Shown in pieces: positions 17,609 through 23,510 of a DNA stretch of 32,150 bases; position 1 is the stretch's first letter, and every line of letters starts with the position of its first letter. The stretch spans positions 1 through 32,150 of the forward strand of contig CALBCY010000218.1 of assembly GCA_937927195.1 (NCBI GenBank). Direction: 5' to 3'. Both the position numbers and the translations under genes were made by a program. Under the pieces are notes generated by a model. The model was not told the origin of the DNA. It worked only from the letters and a program-made list of their open reading frames with translations, and ran no database searches. The stretch is from an uncultured Chitinophagales bacterium. Its GTDB lineage: Bacteria > Bacteroidota > Bacteroidia > Chitinophagales > UBA2359.

Positions 17609-19296
17609 TCTCTTACTTTTTCTTTGTCTCTTTTGCGTTTTAATATTATAAAGCCAATGAGACTAAACAAGCTTAAAACAGAAAATACAGGGACCCAAAT
17701 CTTGGCATTGAAACTTTTCTGGCTTCCAACTTTGACTATTCCCAAATACCTATGTGCTGATTTATTTGCATCTGTTAAGTAAACATCGATATAGCCTTTT
17801 GGCAACTCTTCTTTCCCTTTGAAAGAGAACTTATGATTTGGTTCAGAGCCGATATCAAATTGTCTACTCGTAAAAAATTCGTTCTTAAACTGTATAAAAT
17901 ATGGGGGCTCACCACCCACAATTTCACTAAAATTTATTTGCTGTTTTAAAGAGTCAAATGCTAATTGCGCATTCAATTCAACCTTACTACTTGTAATTGA
18001 AAAGTTGCTTATTCTATTTCGCTTATCAGTAAATATTATAGGATAAGTATTTTCAGCATTTGTTGAAAAGTATATTTTATTCCCTTCAATTTTCGCAATT
18101 TTAATCTCATCATTTGGAAGCTGAAACATTGCCTTTTCAATTGGCAAAGCAGTATTCTCAATTACACAAACAAAGAATTGATCCTCCGAGGCAATGAAAG
18201 TTTTAATTTCCAAATTAGACTTGTCGAGATTATAAATTTCATATTTTTTAAACCGTTGAACCAAATCATTTGATTCACTCAAGTACTGGGAATAACTAAA
18301 AGCAACGTTGTTATCTGAAGCCGCTGACCATAAAATACTGTCTATCTTTTTGTTTGCAATGGGCAAATAAATTCCATTGGGATAATCGTTTAAATAATTT
18401 GCCAAGATTTCTTTTTGATCTTTTGGGCTTTGCCCATCGCTCAGCTTTGCCAACTCCCTTTCCCAAACCAACTGTTCTACTTTATCTAGCACCTCTTGGT
18501 AATATTGTCCATTAGGGTATTGCTTATTGTGCGCTTTGTAAGCAGAAAAGGAATGAGCCTCCAATGCCTGTTCCCAAGAACTTGTTTCTTTTGAATTATT
18601 AGATTTTTCCGTTTTTTCTTGCTTGTTCTCCGTTATCTGATCTCTTGGTTTTAATTCATTTTTGGGTTTACTTATGGTCTCCTTGGTCATTGCGATTTCT
18701 TTCTCATTTGACCTTGAAACACTTGAAGGAATAATCGGCTGTTCCTCTTCATTTAGGCCAACTCTATATTTCTGCTGAAACAATGTCTTTTTATTGCTAT
18801 TCAAATGTTTTGCATATTTGGCTTTGCCATTGGCCTCCACTTTGAACATGAAATCTATAGAACCTCTTCCATTTTTTTCAAAAGCATAGTTAATAGGTTC
18901 AATATTCTTACTCTTAGTCATTCTCAGTTCATCTCCCCTGTTAAGTAAACTGAGGCCAGCTCTTTTGGCAAAGTCATCCAAGTTGAGTATTAATGTGTTT
19001 TCGTCATGGCTTGATTTGGCCCATTTAAGATTACTCAAATAAAATTCCACATAACATTCTTCGCTTGAACAGCTTAGATTTATTTCATAATCTCCTGGCC
19101 CAAACCTACTTTTCCTTCCTTTCCCATCTATAACAATTTTCTGTGCGTTCAACAGAACAGAACCAGAAAAGTCCTGCCCATCTTGTTCATATTTGAATTG
19201 GATCGTTTTGCTCCTTTGTCCAAACAAGAAGTTTGTTGAACATAGAAAGACCAATAGAAAGCCTAGAACTTTTATGATTTGAAAATTATTTTTCAT
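17602..19296 (-). CDS. Single-pass envelope stalk protein, paralogue of the JAMM stalk
   Basis: 564 residues. Signal peptide 1-26 (ending NFLFGQ), then an N-terminal beta domain with Cys76 and Cys81 in the same CxSEEC spacing as the JAMM stalk, a Lys/Glu-rich linker (195-240), helical repeats (241-345: SAYKAHNKQYPNGQYYQEVL, YLNDYPNGIY), an SprB-like unit starting VGGEPPY (460-515), one membrane helix (534-552) and a short basic tail KRKRDKEK. Nearly the whole protein is therefore extracytoplasmic. The paralogy and adjacency suggest it pairs with the JAMM stalk or forms a mixed complex with it. It lies 8 bp after the PKD stalk gene and overlaps the next gene. No enzyme domain seen; not a family I can name. 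Confidence 0.8.
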   Translation of the reverse strand: MKNNFQIIKVLGFLLVFLCSTNFLFGQRSKTIQFKYEQDGQDFSGSVLLNAQKIVIDGKGRKSRFGPGDYEINLSCSSEECYVEFYLSNLKWAKSSHDENTLILNLDDFAKRAGLSLLNRGDELRMTKSKNIEPINYAFEKNGRGSIDFMFKVEANGKAKYAKHLNSNKKTLFQQKYRVGLNEEEQPIIPSSVSRSNEKEIAMTKETISKPKNELKPRDQITENKQEKTEKSNNSKETSSWEQALEAHSFSAYKAHNKQYPNGQYYQEVLDKVEQLVWERELAKLSDGQSPKDQKEILANYLNDYPNGIYLPIANKKIDSILWSAASDNNVAFSYSQYLSESNDLVQRFKKYEIYNLDKSNLEIKTFIASEDQFFVCVIENTALPIEKAMFQLPNDEIKIAKIEGNKIYFSTNAENTYPIIFTDKRNRISNFSITSSKVELNAQLAFDSLKQQINFSEIVGGEPPYFIQFKNEFFTSRQFDIGSEPNHKFSFKGKEELPKGYIDVYLTDANKSAHRYLGIVKVGSQKSFNAKIWVPVFSVLSLFSLIGFIILKRKRDKEKVREW

Positions 19297-19304
19297 AAGA
19301 GATC

Positions 19305-20900
19305 CTATTTGTTTTTATAAATAACCAATCCAATAAGAATGATTAAAGGCAGAATCAAGAAGGCCCACGTTGGCGGAACATAACTCATCGCTCTGCCTTG
19401 TTCGAACTTAAATTTTTTATCGAGTTTCTTTTGAACAGCTTTGCTATTGTCTTTGACAATTATTGTATAGTCCCCAAACTTATTTCCCAACTTGTTCTTG
19501 ATAGATTGAATGCTCAGTTTGCCAGGCTCTTTACAATCACCCAATGGAAACTCCATATTTATCCCTGTTTTGTCATTGATCAATTCTGCAAAATATGGCG
19601 CCTGTCCACCGCTCACCGTAAAGGTTAATTCTTGTTCAGACTTTTTGTAATTAGCAATCAATGGCTTTGAAGCGCCTTTGAGTTCCATTGTAGCTTTCTT
19701 TCCACGAGCATCTACAAAATTGACGACATGATCCTTTTCATCGACAATTTTAAACTTAAAACGCAGTCCCTCTTCCATCAATTTTGTAACACCTTGTGGA
19801 TTGTTTAAAATTTCATATTGAATGGGCGCCAAACCAAACTCAAGTTCAATGTTGTAAACACCCGCAGCTTCAATGTTAGAAATTATATTGATATCTGAAA
19901 GCTGATTGATTCTCGCTTCAGCTTCTCTTAAAAACTTTCCCTCTGGATAAGTTTCTTTGTATTGCTTAAATAATTCGAGAGAATTCGTTGACTTCGCAGA
20001 GTTAAACAAAGAATCTTCTAGGCTCGACTCAGGAACTTGGGCAACCGATTCTGAAAGTGCCTCTGTTTTGGGTTCCTCCTGGATTCCTCCAATGGCTTGC
20101 TTAGCGGTTACCACGACTTGAGAGGATTTCGTATTACTTTCACCCTTTGAATCCGTAACTGTAAGTTCTATCGGATAAGTCCCTGGTTGGTGATAAAACA
20201 CAACTGGATTTTCAGATTTGGAAGCGGCAGGTGAACCTCCTGTAAATTTCCATTCTCGAATGCTTGTATTATTTTTTGAAACATCCCTTAATGTAAGTGC
20301 CGTACCCGCAACGATACTAAATCCACTTTGCGAAAAATCGGCAATTGGGCCATTACTAAGATCTGAGCCTGCAGGAATTACACCATCTCCAACTCCGGTT
20401 ATATTGTACCTTTGTGAAATTGTCCCTTCATCAAAAATCAAATTCTTCTTATCATCAACTAGTTTATATTTTATAACAAATTCACCTTTAGAATTTTTGT
20501 TAGCCTTGAAAACAAAAACGAGAACATCTTCTTGTCTTTTTAAATATTTATCTTTTCCTTGTTTTACTAATTCAAAGCCAGCTAAATCAGAATTTTTAAA
20601 ATCAAAATCAATTCTGTATTTTTCATGATTTTTTCTACCCATTTCCAGGTCTGAAAATTTCACTTCAAACAACTTTGCATTTACACCTGAATAATTCAAT
20701 GAAGGGAAAGAAGAACTTACCACAGATCGGTCACCATCTTTATTCATGCTAAAAGAATACTGAAAACTTCCTTTCACCGTACTTCTCAAATTCTTTTTAA
20801 AATTAAAAGACTCACTTGATTGACTGAAAGCAAAAATGCTGATCAATAGAATCATTGAGGTAGATAGAAGTATTTTACTTAAGTTCTTTGAGCGCATCAT
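19305..20900 (-). CDS. PKD-domain single-pass envelope stalk protein
   Basis: 531 residues beginning MMRSKN (a second ATG directly follows). Signal peptide about 1-27, an N-terminal beta domain that aligns loosely with the two other stalk proteins (SFNFKKNLRSTVKGSFQYSF), a PKD domain (186-266: ADFSQSG, REWKFTGGSP, YPIELTVTDSKG), one helical repeat (298-335), a beta region, an SprB-like SGGQAPY unit (about 428-490) and a C-terminal membrane helix (511-528) ending in YKNK. The functional part is outside the inner membrane. Its start overlaps the E2 stop by 4 bp (ATGA), so translation is probably coupled to the cytosolic E2. PKD domains normally mediate protein-protein or carbohydrate contacts; the partner is unknown. 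Confidence 0.85.
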   Translation of the reverse strand: MMRSKNLSKILLSTSMILLISIFAFSQSSESFNFKKNLRSTVKGSFQYSFSMNKDGDRSVVSSSFPSLNYSGVNAKLFEVKFSDLEMGRKNHEKYRIDFDFKNSDLAGFELVKQGKDKYLKRQEDVLVFVFKANKNSKGEFVIKYKLVDDKKNLIFDEGTISQRYNITGVGDGVIPAGSDLSNGPIADFSQSGFSIVAGTALTLRDVSKNNTSIREWKFTGGSPAASKSENPVVFYHQPGTYPIELTVTDSKGESNTKSSQVVVTAKQAIGGIQEEPKTEALSESVAQVPESSLEDSLFNSAKSTNSLELFKQYKETYPEGKFLREAEARINQLSDINIISNIEAAGVYNIELEFGLAPIQYEILNNPQGVTKLMEEGLRFKFKIVDEKDHVVNFVDARGKKATMELKGASKPLIANYKKSEQELTFTVSGGQAPYFAELINDKTGINMEFPLGDCKEPGKLSIQSIKNKLGNKFGDYTIIVKDNSKAVQKKLDKKFKFEQGRAMSYVPPTWAFLILPLIILIGLVIYKNK

Positions 20901-21667
20901 TTTTTCTTTATAGAAATTCTCGAAAAACTATTTACTTTTTTAGGTGGAATTTCTTCCGGCTTTATTGTGGACTGCTTTAAACTCGTTTTTCTAATAATAG
21001 AAATTCCAGGTTTTTTGACAGAAGGGGGCGGGATGGTTGAAAGACTAGAATCTTCTTCGGCTTGCTTCTCTTCAATGCTTTCTTGTACAATTTCCTGCTC
21101 AACTGGGCCAGTTGGGATTTTATCCTCATTGATTCCATTTATTTTATCAACTATCTCTAAAGGTTCGGCATAATCTCGAACCCAAGCTGCGACCTTTTCC
21201 TCTTCTGGATATGGAGGAACATTATCAGCTAGGTAGTTTTTGTATTGAAGTATCTGACCGATTCTCAAAATGAGTAAATCCAAACTATAAGTCTTACCAA
21301 AATCTTTTAAATTCCCGCAGATTCTTCCTTTGTAATTGCCATCCCATTTAATGTTTGGATGCCAAATATCTGTAATGGCATAACAAGCTACAGGCTCAAC
21401 CGGATAATGCTTAGGTAATCGAATCTCAACTGTATGAAGGTCTCCTAGTAAAGGGTTTTTATTTAAATCGACTCCTACTATACTTCGAACATTGTATTGA
21501 ATTTGGTAAGCTTTAGGAGGGCTGCCCTTAAGCAATTCTTCTCTTTCAGTTACCTTGTACTCAATAAAATCATTGTTATTACAAAGTTCTTCGATGGCCA
21601 GATGTTCCTTGGCCAATCTTTTTTCTCTGGGGTTTAAGCTATTTAAATCGTAAACAATAGAATTCAT
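20897..21667 (-). CDS. E2 ubiquitin-conjugating enzyme-like (UBC fold) protein
   Basis: 256 residues. The UBC fold spans about 8-175: strands YQIQYNVRSIVG, LHTVEIRLPKHYPVEPV, then the E2 hallmark IWHPNI (HPN 103-105) and catalytic Cys117 in GRICGNL, followed by YSLDLLILRIGQILQY. Asn105 lies 12 residues before Cys117, a few more than in most eukaryotic E2s. All key residues are present, so it should accept the ubiquitin-like protein as a thioester from the E1. After residue 180 comes an acidic stretch and a Pro/Lys/Ser-rich tail ending KKK, which could be a docking site, a membrane-surface contact or a self-modification region. No signal peptide. It lies 43 bp after the ubiquitin-like gene and overlaps the PKD stalk gene by 4 bp. 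Confidence 0.93.
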   Translation of the reverse strand: MNSIVYDLNSLNPREKRLAKEHLAIEELCNNNDFIEYKVTEREELLKGSPPKAYQIQYNVRSIVGVDLNKNPLLGDLHTVEIRLPKHYPVEPVACYAITDIWHPNIKWDGNYKGRICGNLKDFGKTYSLDLLILRIGQILQYKNYLADNVPPYPEEEKVAAWVRDYAEPLEIVDKINGINEDKIPTGPVEQEIVQESIEEKQAEEDSSLSTIPPPSVKKPGISIIRKTSLKQSTIKPEEIPPKKVNSFSRISIKKK

Positions 21668-21681
21668 TTGAATTATTTTCT

Positions 21682-21695
21682 ACCGGAATTCCGGT
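21682..21695 (-). promoter_or_regulatory. Perfect 14 bp palindrome between ubiquitin-like gene and E2
   Basis: ACCGGAATTCCGGT reads the same on both strands and can fold as a 5 bp G-C stem with an AATT loop. It is the only compact G-C-rich dyad in an AT-rich 43 bp spacer, ends 14 bp before the E2 ATG and begins 15 bp after the stop of the ubiquitin-like gene. No T run follows, so it is not a classical terminator. It could stabilise the 3' end of the upstream message, pause transcription, or bind a dimeric protein. Confidence 0.5.
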
Positions 21696-21710
21696 GATTT
21701 AAAAAATGGC

Positions 21711-21995
21711 TTATCCTGCGACGAACTTTGGTGTGAAATACAGAATGTCACCATCCTTTACTCCAGCCTCCATCAAGGTATTTTCCAGTGGAATTTGATT
21801 TCTTCCTTTTATGGCCAATTCAAATTGCAGCAGGTTTCCCTGGTCATCGGTAGAAGGAATTCCAAGACTATTGGCCTCTTTAATAAATTCGTCAAGAATT
21901 TGCGTTCCTGAGTAGAATAATGGTAATTCGACGTCAAATTCTCCCCCTTTGGTATGCACGAAACGTACTGTGATTGCAATGGTTTCCTGTGTCAT
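21711..21995 (-). CDS. Ubiquitin-like beta-grasp protein (YukD-like) ending in Ala-Gly
   Basis: A 94-residue cytosolic protein. A beta-grasp pattern is visible: strand ITVRFVHTKGGEFDVELP, helix TQILDEFIKEANSLG, strand FELAIKGRNQ, and a closing LMEAGVKDGDILYFTP that matches the AGVxDGDxLxL motif of YukD/ubiquitin folds. The chain stops at FVAG, so the C-terminal Gly is exposed without processing, as needed for adenylation by an E1. It has five lysines (16, 39, 63, 80, 89) that could in principle build chains. It is encoded between the E1 and E2, which makes it the likely modifier of the locus. A YukD-type role in a type VII secretion system is less likely, since no EssC or WXG100 gene is present. 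Confidence 0.92.
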   Translation of the reverse strand: MTQETIAITVRFVHTKGGEFDVELPLFYSGTQILDEFIKEANSLGIPSTDDQGNLLQFELAIKGRNQIPLENTLMEAGVKDGDILYFTPKFVAG

Positions 21996-22050
21996 ATAGT
22001 TTTTATTTTATAGGTTCAGCAAATACCTATTGCATACATTGAGTTTCACA

Positions 22051-22083
22051 ATAAAATATTCACTGAGATTTATAGATTCCAAA
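22051..22083 (-). promoter_or_regulatory. Possible Bacteroidota-type promoter before the ubiquitin-like gene
   Basis: On the minus strand, TTTG (complement of 22080-22083) is followed after 21 bases by TATTTTAT (complement of 22051-22058). This matches the -33 TTTG element and partly matches the -7 TAnnTTTG element (two mismatches), leaving a leader of about 50 bases to the ATG at 21995. In AT-rich DNA such matches arise easily, so this is only a candidate. A separate promoter here would fit the otherwise unexplained 230 bp gap after the E1 gene. Confidence 0.25.
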
Positions 22084-22145
22084 TTCAATTGATTAGACGG
22101 GAATCATAACAAGTTTTGGAAAAAGGAGTGATTCTTATTTCAGAT

Positions 22146-22167
22146 AAAACATTTATAAAACATTTAT
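22146..22167. repeat. Tandem 11 bp direct repeat in the E1/ubiquitin-like spacer
   Basis: AAAACATTTAT occurs twice without a gap (22146-22156 and 22157-22167). The period is close to one helical turn, as in regulator half-sites that lie on one face of the DNA. It is about 150-170 bp upstream of the ubiquitin-like start and 58 bp after the E1 stop. It may be an operator; chance repetition in AT-rich DNA is possible. Confidence 0.35.
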
Positions 22168-22225
22168 GGTTTCCAATGCTTATGAGTAAGCAATAAATTA
22201 TGAATCTGTCTTAAATTCCATCACA

Positions 22226-23413
22226 TTATTCAAAAGTCAAAAATGCTTCATCGCCAGTGCACTCTACAAAGTGCCTTTCGCCATTTGCAATGACGCTTAA
22301 AATATGCAAAGGCGGAATGCCCACTTCCTGCAAACTAATTTTTTGATTCACGAAATCTTTCTTAATTACATCAATCTGCTTGGTAATAATTATCAATTCA
22401 TCAGGAACCTCTTGATATTGACGCATGACATCCTCAGAAAGATGTGGCCTTGGAATAACAAGCTCTATTGATTTTTTGCTTTCACCAGTCGCTATTTCCA
22501 AAACCAATTCATGATCCAATTCAATAACAGGGTTTGAATCATCCAAAACCTTTGATAGAATTGCCATCGCTTCTCCAATGCTCAAGTTTACGGACAGCTC
22601 TTTTATCTCAATTATATTTTTGTATTCATAGTGGCTCAGACAATCTTCCTTAATTGGAAGAGAGTCGTATTGCAAGAAAAGATTGCTCATGCCTTCAAAG
22701 AAAAAACGTTCTCCTGCCATTGAATTTTCATCATTTCCCATAACAATTTTCAGTGCTTCTTGGGTTTGTAAAGCAGCAATAATTGAAGCTGAAATTGGTG
22801 TTGTAGGGATTCTTCCGGCATTCGCATTCCTTTGAGCAACATCAGGGCAACCCAATCGATATCGAATATTGCTTTTTTCAGCCTCAGTCAATTGACATTC
22901 ATAACAACTTGTTCCAGGTTTGTAAACATTTAATTGTCCGCCTAAATTTTCTATTGCTCCGTCCACCCAAACTTTTCCGACTTTATGACAAGACCTATTT
23001 AAAAACAGTCGGGCAAGTCTATTGTCCAAACAGCCAATAATGGCGTCCATCCTTCTAAAAACTCCTAGACCAACATCAACTATCACATCTCCATTGATGA
23101 CCTTCGTCTTTACATTTGGATTTATGTCTTTCACTCGCTCAGAAGCAACTTCTACTTTTAATCTTTTTTGCTCACAATCACTTTCCCTGAACAGGACAGA
23201 CCTCGAAAGATTGGAATATTCAATAAAATCGAAATCTATGATCACTATGTTTCCCACATTTAGCAAGGCCAAATTCTTCAAAACCTCATTGCCCAAAGCC
23301 CCAGAACCCACTATCATTATTTTGGCCTTTCTTACCTCTTCTGTCTTCCACCAGGAGATCATTTGAAATGTTTCATCCCATTCTTTCTGTTTGTCAGTAG
23401 TATTTGTATTCAT
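22226..23413 (-). CDS. E1-like activating enzyme (ThiF/MoeB/UBA superfamily)
   Basis: The ATG at 23413 (395 residues, A-rich leader) is preferred; the frame is open up to an ATG at 23494, but those 27 extra residues lack E1 character. The Rossmann adenylation domain shows GSGALG (36-41), IIDFDF with Asp60/Asp62, SNLSR (67-71), Lys86, and CLDN with Asp130. A CYEC pair (170-173) recalls half of the ThiF/MoeB zinc site. Cys189 (RLGCPD), before the PTTPISASIIAALQTQEALK helix (203-222), is the best candidate for the thioester cysteine. The extra ~140 C-terminal residues contain LQEVGIPPLHILSV (361-374), which may be an E2- or modifier-binding tail. It would adenylate the Ala-Gly end of the ubiquitin-like protein and hand it to the E2. 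First gene of the block, divergent from the ankyrin gene. Confidence 0.93.
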   Translation of the reverse strand: MNTNTTDKQKEWDETFQMISWWKTEEVRKAKIMIVGSGALGNEVLKNLALLNVGNIVIIDFDFIEYSNLSRSVLFRESDCEQKRLKVEVASERVKDINPNVKTKVINGDVIVDVGLGVFRRMDAIIGCLDNRLARLFLNRSCHKVGKVWVDGAIENLGGQLNVYKPGTSCYECQLTEAEKSNIRYRLGCPDVAQRNANAGRIPTTPISASIIAALQTQEALKIVMGNDENSMAGERFFFEGMSNLFLQYDSLPIKEDCLSHYEYKNIIEIKELSVNLSIGEAMAILSKVLDDSNPVIELDHELVLEIATGESKKSIELVIPRPHLSEDVMRQYQEVPDELIIITKQIDVIKKDFVNQKISLQEVGIPPLHILSVIANGERHFVECTGDEAFLTFE

Positions 23414-23510
23414 ATTTCTAGTTTTTTTCAAAAACGCTCCTCCAATTCTGTCTAATAAGCAATAGAAGCGGATAGACGATCTGTTGAATTTCATTAAACA
23501 AATCCCTGTT
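23414..23510. promoter_or_regulatory. Divergent intergenic region between E1 and ankyrin gene
   Basis: Only 97 bp separate the two likely start codons, so both promoters must sit here or inside the coding ends. The E1 side has an A-rich leader directly before the ATG. I see no clean TTTG/TAnnTTTG pair on either strand. The close head-to-head arrangement suggests that the two operons are co-regulated. Confidence 0.5.

Noticed and set aside
20218..20628. Plus-strand frame of 136 residues
   Set aside because: Antisense to the PKD stalk gene, whose domains are well supported.
21711..21995. YukD subunit of a type VII secretion system
   Set aside because: The fold matches, but no EssC-type ATPase, WXG100 or EsaA-like gene is nearby, whereas E1, E2 and JAMM flank it.
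23022..23366. Plus-strand frame of 114 residues
   Set aside because: Antisense to the E1 Rossmann domain; no motif.
8576..23413. Classification as CBASS or Bil antiphage system
   Set aside because: The E1, E2, JAMM and modifier fit, but there is no cyclase, cap effector or nuclease, and the block is dominated by envelope and T9SS genes; a defence role is not excluded, only unsupported.
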